In this document: in pieces, positions 1-5,314 of the stretch
Layout of the letters: each line of letters begins with the position of its first letter
Numbering within the stretch: position 1 is the first letter of the stretch
Source: Flavobacteriales bacterium
GTDB taxonomy: Bacteria > Bacteroidota > Bacteroidia > Flavobacteriales_D > Parvicellaceae
Direction of reading: 5' to 3'
DNA length: 5,314 nt
Assembly: GCA_015488785.1 (NCBI GenBank)
Contig: WFNC01000554.1
Span: 1-5,314 of the forward strand
Notes under the pieces: generated by a model
What the model was told of the DNA's origin: nothing
Seen by the model: only the letters and a program-made list of their open reading frames with translations
Database searches by the model: none
Program-made: the position numbers and the translations under genes

Positions 1-298
1 CTATTAAGTCTGGTGCTGGATTCCATAATTCAACTTCTTGATTTTAAGCATGTAAAGAAATCATTTTAGCGTCTGATTTATCAGTTTTGTTACGATTGAG
101 AGTCATTTGTGAGAACCGTTTTATCCGAGTAGGATTAACTACAGAAAGGTCGATATCTTTTGAATGTAAATATTTAGCTAATGGCAAATGATAAACACCT
201 GTAGCCTCCATTACACAAATACTATCAGCTTTTATAGTTCCTGCTGAAATAAATAAGTTGCAAAAGAATTTAATCTCCAAAAAATTGTTACTTCCTTT
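1..298 (-). pseudogene. IS110-family transposase, decayed N-terminal fragment
   Basis: Remnant of the RuvC-like (DEDD) domain of an IS110-family transposase. The MEATGVYHLPLA motif and the later RIKRFSQM...KTDKSDAKMI motif are diagnostic. Counting from the TTG codon at 280, Glu25, Asp67 and Asp70 match the second, third and fourth acidic residues of the DEDD set, and their spacing (42 and 3) fits the family. A TAA at 46-44 stops the frame after SLHA. The same frame then reads on as NQEVELWNPAPDLI to the window edge, which also looks like IS110 sequence, so this is an internal nonsense codon and not the natural end. Upstream, the frame is closed by a stop at 301-299, and no segment resembling the usual N-terminal IGIDVSK with the first catalytic Asp was found in any minus-strand frame up to about 450. 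The gene is therefore broken at its 5' end, carries a nonsense codon and is cut by the window. It is almost certainly inactive. Confidence 0.85.
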
Positions 299-432
299 TT
301 ATCTTTAAAACGCTGAATTCAAGGAAAGAAAAATGATGAATTATATTATTCCGTTGTAAAACATCTAGCCAAGACAAAAAGCAACACGTTACACAAACCA
401 CTACAAAGAAATTGATAGCCAAAACTAACTTA

Positions 433-453
433 ATAAAAATGATGAAATCATTA
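433..453 (-). terminator. possible weak hairpin plus T-run after the miniprotein gene
   Basis: On the minus strand, AATGAT, a TTC loop and ATCATT form a 6-bp stem (plus-strand 438-452). It overlaps the miniprotein stop codon and is followed by a T-rich stretch. The stem has only one G-C pair per arm, so it would be unstable. It sits where a terminator for the OsmC/miniprotein unit would be expected, but it may equally be a chance feature of AT-rich DNA. Confidence 0.22.
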
Positions 454-555
454 TTTCTTACCTCCTTTTGTAATTTTATATATCATCCAGCCAATGCCTA
501 CAACAAAATGTAGGACTACAATTCCAAAAATAATATAGGGAACATTAGATTGCAT
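451..555 (-). CDS. 34-aa single-pass membrane miniprotein, function unknown
   Basis: An ATG at 555-553 opens a 34-codon frame ending in TAA at 453-451. The product starts MQSNVPYIIFGIVVL and ends in YKITKGGKK. Residues 6 to 26 form one continuous hydrophobic helix with GxxxG-like spacing (G20, G22) and a His at 16. The lysine-rich tail predicts the C-terminus on the cytoplasmic side and a short N-terminus outside. The start codon lies 3 bases after the osmC-like stop, which suggests translational coupling, since no separate Shine-Dalgarno is visible beyond the A/G-rich end of the upstream gene. I do not recognise a family. A clean helix followed by a basic tail directly behind another gene is typical of real small membrane proteins, but 34 codons could arise by chance. 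Comparative evidence would be needed to settle it. Confidence 0.62.
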   Translation of the reverse strand: MQSNVPYIIFGIVVLHFVVGIGWMIYKITKGGKK

Positions 556-558
556 CGA

Positions 559-984
559 TTAGATTTCTTTATATATGATTTCGTGAGAAACTTCTGCAAA
601 CTGTCTAAACATTTCAAAAACACCACAATATCGTTCTACAGAAAGCGTCACTGCCTTTTCTAATTTTGTTTCATTCATGTCTTTACCTTCAAAAGTATAA
701 ACGACATGCACTTTGTCATATACTTTAGGATGCTCATCTGTTAAGTTAGCGCTGACATCAATGGTAAATTTAGATACATTTTCATCTATTCTCATTTTTT
801 TCATCAACGAGGTTACATCCATTCCAGTGCAACCACTTAACGCACTCAACATTAAAGATTTTGGTCTAACTCCAGCTCCTTGTCCACCGACAGCTTCGTC
901 TGAATCTAATGCTACTTCTCCCCCAATTACGAATGAGTTAAATGCCATTTTACCTCGCCACTCTGTTTTTATTTTATGCTCCAT
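559..984 (-). CDS. OsmC/Ohr-family protein
   Basis: This 141-aa protein has the normal length for the OsmC family. These are cytoplasmic, typically homodimeric alpha/beta proteins, and many act as thiol-dependent peroxidases on organic hydroperoxides. The family signature is clear: RPKSLMLSALSGCTGMD puts the first conserved Cys at residue 52 at the start of the long central helix, and VERYCGVFEM puts the second at residue 120. The N-terminal strands (EWRGKMAF, then EVALDSDE) precede the helix. Overall it resembles the YhfA-like branch more than Ohr or classical OsmC, so its substrate cannot be named and peroxidase activity is inferred only. The first ATG (984-982) fits the family N-terminus better than Met13. 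There is no Shine-Dalgarno upstream, as is usual in Bacteroidota. It appears to be co-transcribed with the 34-codon gene that follows 3 bases later. Confidence 0.93.
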   Translation of the reverse strand: MEHKIKTEWRGKMAFNSFVIGGEVALDSDEAVGGQGAGVRPKSLMLSALSGCTGMDVTSLMKKMRIDENVSKFTIDVSANLTDEHPKVYDKVHVVYTFEGKDMNETKLEKAVTLSVERYCGVFEMFRQFAEVSHEIIYKEI

Positions 985-1047
985 AAGTCTATCTTTTATA
1001 ATTATTACTTAACCAAAGGTGAGAAGATTATCTCGATAAATAACTAA

Positions 1048-1078
1048 CAAATATCAATTTTGATAGCTAATGAAACAA
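1048..1078 (-). promoter_or_regulatory. candidate Bacteroidota-type promoter for the osmC-like gene
   Basis: On the minus strand, a TTG (1078-1076) is followed after 20 bases by GATATTTG (1055-1048). This matches the Bacteroidota sigma-A consensus (TTG, about 19-21 bases, TAnnTTTG) at all but one position of the -7 box. It would put the transcript start about 55-60 bases before the osmC-like ATG. In DNA this rich in A and T such matches occur by chance, so this is a suggestion only. A second -7-like box (CACCTTTG) lies closer to the gene but has no TTG at a good distance. Confidence 0.3.
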
Positions 1079-1496
1079 AAGTTACAGTACTTTAGTATTA
1101 AAATAAAAAAGAGGATAATATACTTATCCCCCTTGTTTCCCCAAAAGGACAATAAATCTGTGTCTATTTTTCTCTTCTTGCTCAATGTCTTCTATCCTGA
1201 CAGGTTCTTCATATTTTTTATCTATTCTTTTCTATTCCTTTTTAAAGGTAAAAATGAAAACGTTTCACTTAGTTCTTAGCCCCCAAAAAAACGAAGCAAC
1301 TGATCGACAGCTACCTCACGCACACAAAATTATTAAAATAATAACTTGTTCGTAAAAAAGACAAAGCTAAAAATGATTCTGAACATAGACCGACATAAAA
1401 GATAAGACCGGTTGATGGATCTCCTAGCGGAGCTAGCCAATCGCTCTAAACTTTCATTTTGTTCAATATTCACATTCATTTAAAGGCCATTTAAAT
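1079..1496. other. intergenic stretch without a supported gene
   Basis: About 400 bases between the candidate osmC promoter and the inverted-repeat element. The longest open frame (1070-1279, plus) encodes a Phe/Lys/Ile-rich low-complexity peptide with no recognisable motif and no ribosome binding site, so I do not treat it as a gene. A few short protein-like pieces occur (minus strand near 1280-1320 and plus strand near 1405-1480), but each is bounded by stops within about 15-25 codons. They may be traces of decayed genes. A small perfect stem (CTAGC, GGA loop, GCTAG at 1424-1436) has no T-run and is not convincing as a terminator. No tRNA or other structured RNA was recognised. Confidence 0.5.
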
Positions 1497-1512
1497 AGGG
1501 TTCACTGAAAAA
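1497..1512 (+). repeat. left terminal inverted repeat
   Basis: AGGGTTCACTGAAAAA, identical over 16 bases to the reverse complement of 1705-1720. If the adjoining T at 1496 and A at 1721 are counted, the match is 17 bases, but those positions also belong to the AAAT flanking duplication. Confidence 0.85.
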
Positions 1513-1704
1513 CACTCGAGATCAGTAGTACTGCTGTTTCAGTAGCTTTTTAGAATTTAAAATACAAGGTTTTATTTATTACTGAGAATTTTAGTACAGT
1601 AGAATAGTCGTTAGCCTAAAAAACACACCCTATTTCGTTGCCTGCAACTCGCGGCATATGCATACAGCTTCGTTTTGTCACCTCATATGACATACTTTTT
1701 AGAC

Positions 1705-1720
1705 TTTTTCAGTGAACCCT
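1705..1720 (-). repeat. right terminal inverted repeat
   Basis: TTTTTCAGTGAACCCT, the exact reverse complement of 1497-1512. Reading inward on the minus strand it continues GTCTAAAAAG, so the two ends diverge immediately inside the repeat. Confidence 0.85.
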
Positions 1721-1783
1721 AAATAACGACAAAATTCCAACTTTTCTTTCTTTGGAAAAAGAGGCGAATAAACATAAAATCTA

Positions 1784-2479
1784 TTAATAATATTTAAAAA
1801 TTGTAGTAATAATTTTATAGCCTGCCATTATCGTTCCTTTTAGAGTTCCTGAAACTTTTGACTTACCTATTCTTACTCTATAACTGACTGGAAGTTCGGT
1901 ACACTTCATGTTTTGTTTGGCTGCTTTTACTTGCATTTCTACTGTCCAACCGTAAGTTTTATCTTTCATATCTAGCTTCAATAAGCTGTCGTACTTAATT
2001 GCTCTGAAAGGACCTAAATCGGTAAATTCTACTTTATATAAATGCTTGATTAAAAAAGTTGCGAGCCAATTTCCAAAAATTTGTTGGGGAGTCATCGAGC
2101 TTTTTTCTTTATCGCCTAATGCTCTTGACCCAATTACCATATCAACGTTATCGTTTATAATTGGCTGAACTAATTCGATTAATTCTTCTGGAAAATCAGA
2201 ATAATCGGCATCTAAGAAAACGACAATGTCTGGTGTAATATTATGCTCTACCAAATAAGCCATTCCTTTTAAGCATGCATTTCCATAGCCTTGAACAGGT
2301 TCATCGACAACAATCGCTCCTGCATTTCGGGCATTAATGGGCGTTAAATCGTTTGAATTGTTATTGGCTACAATTATTTCTTTCACCCATTTTTTTGGAA
2401 TGTCATTTACAACTTTACCTACAGAATTTTCTTCATTAAAGGCTGGTATTATAACTGCTATATGTGGTTTAACTTTCAT
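1784..2479 (-). CDS. GT2 glycosyltransferase, dolichyl-phosphate-mannose-synthase-like
   Basis: This 231-aa soluble GT-A fold enzyme belongs to family GT2, in the branch that usually moves a sugar from a nucleotide donor to polyprenyl phosphate. Visible landmarks are the N-terminal nucleotide-binding strand AVIIPAFNEENSVG (residues 8-21), the second binding loop around VANNNSND (37-44), GYGNACLKGM (64-73) and the metal-binding DAD (90-92). The middle QIFGNWLATFLI segment and DLGPFRAI acceptor-side motif are typical of this branch. No membrane helix is predicted; the C-terminus (MAGYKIITTIFKYY) is amphipathic and may sit on the membrane. In the VDNxS-type loop the usual Asp is Asn39, which may be normal for this subfamily. 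Its ATG overlaps the end of the repeat lipoprotein gene by 11 bases, so it is probably translated by coupling. No integral-membrane acceptor transferase follows. Donor sugar and acceptor are unknown. Confidence 0.88.
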   Translation of the reverse strand: MKVKPHIAVIIPAFNEENSVGKVVNDIPKKWVKEIIVANNNSNDLTPINARNAGAIVVDEPVQGYGNACLKGMAYLVEHNITPDIVVFLDADYSDFPEELIELVQPIINDNVDMVIGSRALGDKEKSSMTPQQIFGNWLATFLIKHLYKVEFTDLGPFRAIKYDSLLKLDMKDKTYGWTVEMQVKAAKQNMKCTELPVSYRVRIGKSKVSGTLKGTIMAGYKIITTIFKYY

Positions 2480-3173
2480 TTGTTTCTAAAATTATTTTCC
2501 CATCGGAATTATACGTTTTCCAAACTCCTATTTTTTCATCATCTTCATAAGTTCCTTCACTAAAAAGAGAACCATCGAGATACAATCTTGCTCCCCCATT
2601 TTTTTGACCTCGAAGATAAGAACATTCTTCTCTTAAGCTACCGTCTTCATTATAAAAAAGAAACCATCCGTCTTTTAAACCGTTTATATAATTCCCCTTT
2701 TCCTTTATGTTTTCATTAGAAAAATAAGCGAAATATAATCCTTCTTTTAAATCGTTCGAATAGTTTACCTCTTCTGTTTTTTTTCCAAAATGATTGTAGT
2801 AAATCCATAAGCCATCTTTCTTGTCCTTTTTATAATAGCCTTGATTTTTTTTGCTTTTATTAGGATTAAATTCTTCCCACCACCCTACTTTCAAATTTAC
2901 TTTATATTCTCCTTGCTGTTTTAAGGTTCCGTTCTTGTAAAAGTATTTCCAATATCCGTGTTTTACACCACCTGCTATTGCTCCATAGGTTTTAGTTTCT
3001 CCATTTTTAAAAAAAGTTTGTTCTAGTTTAAGGGTTGATAAATCTACATCCGCTAAAACAACTTCTACTCTTTCGTTCATAGCGCGAACATTATTTCGAC
3101 CACTTTCTTCACAACTTGAGAAAACAAAGAAGAAAAAAACAAGACCGCTATTGAATAATCTTCTTTTAAGCAT
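2469..3173 (-). CDS. MORN/YwqK-type repeat lipoprotein
   Basis: Read from ATG 3173-3171, this is a 234-aa protein. It starts with MLKRR, a hydrophobic stretch (LVFFFFVFSS) and Cys21, a type II signal peptide, so it is probably an envelope lipoprotein. Two Glu residues follow the Cys, compatible with but not proof of the surface-export signal of some Bacteroidota lipoproteins. From about residue 63 to the end there are seven modules of 23-24 residues with the pattern G-x-W-x-x-Y-x-x-x-G-x-x-x-x-x-x-Y, as in MORN_2/YwqK repeats (for example KKDGLWIYY and LKDGWFLFY). Such repeats make elongated beta sheets and usually bind partners; the database label 'antitoxin' for YwqK relatives is not supported here. 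A longer start at 3206 is possible, but it would overlap the upstream gene by 41 bases and put 11 polar residues before the signal. The chosen ATG has AGGGA 9 bases upstream and overlaps the preceding stop by 8 bases. Its position between two glycosyltransferases suggests a role in the same glycan pathway. Confidence 0.88.
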   Translation of the reverse strand: MLKRRLFNSGLVFFFFVFSSCEESGRNNVRAMNERVEVVLADVDLSTLKLEQTFFKNGETKTYGAIAGGVKHGYWKYFYKNGTLKQQGEYKVNLKVGWWEEFNPNKSKKNQGYYKKDKKDGLWIYYNHFGKKTEEVNYSNDLKEGLYFAYFSNENIKEKGNYINGLKDGWFLFYNEDGSLREECSYLRGQKNGGARLYLDGSLFSEGTYEDDEKIGVWKTYNSDGKIILETNES

Positions 3174-4647
3174 TTTGAGGTTCCCTTTGAAAAACTGAAT
3201 ATCCAAAAACTAAGCTATATCCAAAAAATAGCATCAAATGAAAAGGCAATAAACCTAGATCTCCGAGTTGAATTCCTTTGTAAATTCCGTAAGCAAAATA
3301 AAGTGCCATCAACCCTTCCAAAAAAGATAACCATCCAATTTTGTTTGGGCTATAAACGTTTTTCTTATAACTATTATCGACCGCAGATATATTAAATTTC
3401 GGAGTACGGACAAATGAAGTTTTCTTACCAATATAGCCTTCTATTACCGCTATTGCATTGTGCAAAGACAAGCCCATAGACATTGCTAAAAATAGCGGAA
3501 ATAAAAATAAAAATTCAACAACAGTAGCGAAACTTTTCCCTTTGACTTTCAATACAGCTGTGAGATAAAATGAAGCTAAAACAAAAAAGCTAATTAAGAA
3601 TATAGATGCAATTACAAATAAGTTTTGAAACTGAGGTAAATTCTGTTTGACAGACAACAATGGAACACTCAATAAAGCACAAGCGACAATACATACAAAA
3701 ACAGAGCTATTCATTAAATGCATGACTCCATGCCATTTTGTACTAAATGATTTTTTACTTTTAATGACATTCGGAATATGTTTTTTTGCTGTTTCAGCCC
3801 CCCCTTTAGTCCATCTATACTGTTGCGATTTTAAAGCACTCATCACAGGAGGTAATTCGGCAGGAGAATCGACATCTTCCAAATAAACAAACTCCCATTC
3901 TTTTAGTTGAGCACGATAGCTTAAATCTAAATCTTCTGTTAGCGTATCTGGCGACCAATTTCCACTGTCGTAAATGCATTTTTTTCTCCAAACTCCTGCG
4001 GTTCCATTAAAATTAATAAAACCATCAGTCGAATTTCTACCAACCTGCTCTACGGTAAAATGAGCATCCAACGCGAATGCTTGCAAACGCGTCAACAAGC
4101 TATAATTACGATTGATATGCCCCCACCTCGTTTGAACCAATCCAACTTTAGTTTTGTGGAATTGCGGTATCGTTTTTAGTAAAAAATTTTTGTGCGGTAA
4201 AAAATCAGCATCAAATATTGCAATAAATTCTCCTTTTGAAATAGCTAGCGCTTCCTCTAAAGCCCCAGCCTTATATCCCTTCCTGTTTGTTCGGTGTATG
4301 TGAACAATGTCAATTCCTTTGTTTTTCCATTCTAAAACTTTTCTAGCAATAATATTTTTCGTTTCATCAGTAGAGTCATCTAAAATTTGAATTTCTAATT
4401 TATCTAAAGGATAATCCAACTCACAAATTTTATCTATCAATCTTTCTACGACATACATTTCATTGTAAACGGGTAATTGTACCGTAACATAAGGTCTAAA
4501 AGTTTCTTCTATTTTTTTAGTAACTGAAAATAGTTTCTTTTTAGCAATATATTTCCAAACTAGCGTCAACTGAGTTAAAGAATATACAAATAAAAAAAGT
4601 GAGGCAATAAAGTAAATCACCAAGGTAAAAATCATTACTATTCTCAT
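3166..4647 (-). CDS. processive membrane GT2 glycosyltransferase (cellulose/mannan-synthase-like)
   Basis: A 493-aa integral inner-membrane enzyme of family GT2 that probably polymerises a beta-linked glycan from a nucleotide sugar and may export it. One helix lies at about residues 8-31. The catalytic domain follows, with QLPVYNE (57-63), LDDSTDET (89-96), the metal-binding DAD (146-148), the TED catalytic-base motif (237-239) and the QQYRW acceptor motif (275-279), the full D, D, D, QxxRW set of processive synthases. Several helices follow (about 314-333, 342-366, 376-398 and two near 441-486), with EGYIGKKTSFVRTP (403-416) between them. The VQTRWGHINR...SLLTRLQA and FNGTAGVWR motifs are typical of the CslA/glucomannan-synthase-like bacterial group, but product identity cannot be decided from sequence. 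The first ATG is used; an alternative at Met5 is possible. No strong Shine-Dalgarno is present. Its stop overlaps the lipoprotein ATG by 8 bases, the start of a three-gene coupled unit. Confidence 0.93.
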   Translation of the reverse strand: MRIVMIFTLVIYFIASLFLFVYSLTQLTLVWKYIAKKKLFSVTKKIEETFRPYVTVQLPVYNEMYVVERLIDKICELDYPLDKLEIQILDDSTDETKNIIARKVLEWKNKGIDIVHIHRTNRKGYKAGALEEALAISKGEFIAIFDADFLPHKNFLLKTIPQFHKTKVGLVQTRWGHINRNYSLLTRLQAFALDAHFTVEQVGRNSTDGFINFNGTAGVWRKKCIYDSGNWSPDTLTEDLDLSYRAQLKEWEFVYLEDVDSPAELPPVMSALKSQQYRWTKGGAETAKKHIPNVIKSKKSFSTKWHGVMHLMNSSVFVCIVACALLSVPLLSVKQNLPQFQNLFVIASIFLISFFVLASFYLTAVLKVKGKSFATVVEFLFLFPLFLAMSMGLSLHNAIAVIEGYIGKKTSFVRTPKFNISAVDNSYKKNVYSPNKIGWLSFLEGLMALYFAYGIYKGIQLGDLGLLPFHLMLFFGYSLVFGYSVFQREPQNA

Positions 4648-4731
4648 ATTGTTTTTCTTAATTTAAAATTAATCTAACAATAGACGATAACGATTTGGTT
4701 TCCTTACAGAAAGAAGTCTTAAATTTTCAGG

Positions 4732-5314
4732 TTAATAAAACGGCAAATAAATAGTAAACGTTGTACCTTCATTATATCTACTTTCAACGCTAATCGTTCC
4801 ATCGTGTTTTTCGACAACATATTTCACGTAAAAAAGACCAATACCAAAACCTTTTACATTGTGAACGCTTCCTTTAGGTACTCTAAAAAAACGTTCGAAA
4901 AGATGTGGTAAATGTTCTCTTTTTATACCAATCCCTTTATCTTTTATTTCAATTTTGATTCCTTTTTTCGCATTATATGTTGTAATTGAAATAAGAGGAG
5001 CTTCGTCAGAATACTTTACAGCGTTATCAACAAGGTTGTAAATAATATTTGTAATGTGTACTTTATCTATATTTAAGATATACTTTTCAGCTTCTAAATC
5101 ACAATAGACATACCCTTCGTTCGCTTCAACGCTAACTTTAAAAACCTCTACAGCGTCTCGAATTAATTTATGCAAATCTACTTCTTGAAGTTCTAACTCT
5201 ATTTTTCCCTCTCCTAATTTTGCTACTTGTAAAACTTTATTTACTTGTTTTTCTAATCGGTTATTTTCTGTTTGAATAATAGAAACATACCTTTTTATTC
5301 GCATAGAATCGCAA
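4732..5314 (-). CDS. sensor histidine kinase, C-terminal part (cut by window edge)
   Basis: The frame is open to the right window edge (residues C-D-S precede the first Met at 5304), so the start lies outside. What remains is the second DHp helix (RIKRYVSIIQTENNRLEKQVNKVL) and the whole HATPase_c domain. Counting from Met 5304, the N box is NLVDNAVKYS (90-99), G1 is DKGIGI (122-127), the F box is FERFF (136-140) and G2 is GFGIGLFYVK (152-161). All ATP-binding boxes look intact. The phosphorylated His, sensor domain and any membrane helices lie outside the window. The kinase ends with TIYLPFY and TAA at 4734-4732. No response regulator follows on this strand, although in many Bacteroidota such kinases are paired with an OmpR-type regulator gene; the partner may be upstream or elsewhere. 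The 84-base gap to the glycosyltransferase contains no clear terminator or consensus promoter, so read-through is possible. Confidence 0.92.
   Translation of the reverse strand, partial: CDSMRIKRYVSIIQTENNRLEKQVNKVLQVAKLGEGKIELELQEVDLHKLIRDAVEVFKVSVEANEGYVYCDLEAEKYILNIDKVHITNIIYNLVDNAVKYSDEAPLISITTYNAKKGIKIEIKDKGIGIKREHLPHLFERFFRVPKGSVHNVKGFGIGLFYVKYVVEKHDGTISVESRYNEGTTFTIYLPFY

Larger units (their letters stand above)
1497..1720. mobile_element. MITE-like or internally deleted IS element, 224 bp
   Basis: The segment is bounded by perfect 16-bp inverted repeats, AGGGTTCACTGAAAAA at the left and its exact complement at the right. The flanking tetranucleotide AAAT occurs directly outside both ends (1493-1496 and 1721-1724), as expected for a target-site duplication. 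Beyond the repeats the two inner ends differ: the left continues CACTCGAG and the right, read inward, GTCTAAAAAG. This suits an insertion sequence that lost its transposase by internal deletion better than a symmetric fold-back MITE. No transposase frame survives; the longest reading pieces are about 15-30 codons. The interior contains a palindrome CAGTA-g-TACTG (1523-1533), GCATATGC (1654-1661) and a second CATATG (1684-1689). The tip sequence is reminiscent of IS1182/IS5-superfamily ends, but this is from memory and uncertain. It lies 63 bases beyond the stop of the glycosyltransferase operon. Confidence 0.72.

Noticed and set aside
302..450. Possible IS110 noncoding end with a bridge RNA
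   Set aside because: IS110 bridge RNAs come from the noncoding ends, but this copy has lost its 5' coding part, so the adjoining DNA is unlikely to be the original element end. No structure was recognised.
713..1012. 99-codon plus-strand frame opposite the osmC-like gene
   Set aside because: Fully antisense to a clear family member with conserved cysteines; a shadow frame.
1070..1279. 69-codon open frame on the plus strand
   Set aside because: Low-complexity Phe/Ile/Lys/Ser-rich product, no motif, no ribosome binding site, opposite strand to all neighbours. AT-rich DNA gives such frames by chance.
1280..1320. Short minus-strand peptide-like stretch (VREVAVDQLLRFFGG then stop)
   Set aside because: Looks protein-like, but a stop lies only a few codons upstream and the piece is too short to assign. 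At most a trace of a decayed gene.
1424..1436. Perfect 5-bp stem CTAGC-GGA-GCTAG
   Set aside because: Short, no T-run on either strand and not at a gene end; not convincing as terminator or operator.
1735..1783. Possible terminator after the small GT2 gene (TTTTTC-CAAA-GAAAGA or CCAA...TTGG)
   Set aside because: Only 4-6 weak pairs with mismatches or G-T pairs and no following T-run.
2469..3173. Toxin-antitoxin role for the MORN/YwqK-repeat protein
   Set aside because: Database names for YwqK relatives include 'antitoxin', but there is no adjacent toxin gene and this protein has a lipoprotein signal.
3647..3886. 79-codon plus-strand frame inside the synthase gene
   Set aside because: Antisense to the catalytic and membrane part of the GT2 synthase; no independent support.

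Overview
The window is AT-rich (roughly one third G+C by eye). It has weak or absent Shine-Dalgarno sequences, a short lipoprotein signal with acidic residues just after the lipobox cysteine, and a histidine kinase in the style common in Bacteroidota. Together these suggest a member of the Bacteroidota, most likely Flavobacteriia. That placement is inferred from style and protein character, not from a marker gene. Every gene that can be supported lies on the minus strand, so gene order runs from the right edge to the left edge.

Right part (5314 to 1784): this holds the C-terminal part of a sensor histidine kinase, cut by the window edge. After a gap of about 85 bases come three overlapping genes: a processive membrane glycosyltransferase (GT2, cellulose/mannan-synthase-like), a small lipoprotein made of seven MORN/YwqK-type repeats, and a soluble dolichyl-phosphate-mannose-synthase-like GT2 enzyme. 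The overlaps (8 and 11 bases) indicate one translationally coupled unit. Its likely job, by inference, is making and decorating a cell-surface glycan; neither the product nor the sugar donor can be read from the sequence.

Middle (1783 to about 1013): about 770 bases without a convincing gene. It contains a short inverted-repeat-bounded element of 224 bp with perfect 16-bp terminal repeats and an AAAT flanking duplication. It looks like a MITE or the internally deleted remains of an insertion sequence. The rest shows only short, unsupported open frames.

Left part (984 to 1): an OsmC-family protein gene is followed 3 bases later by a 34-codon gene for a single-pass membrane miniprotein that is easily missed because of its size. 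Beyond this lies a decayed IS110-family transposase fragment with an in-frame stop, running off the left edge.

The window therefore combines a compact glycan operon, a small stress-type operon and two kinds of mobile-element debris. No complete new defence or mobile system is visible. The least ordinary items are the coupled membrane miniprotein, the repeat lipoprotein overlapped by both glycosyltransferases, and the small inverted-repeat element.
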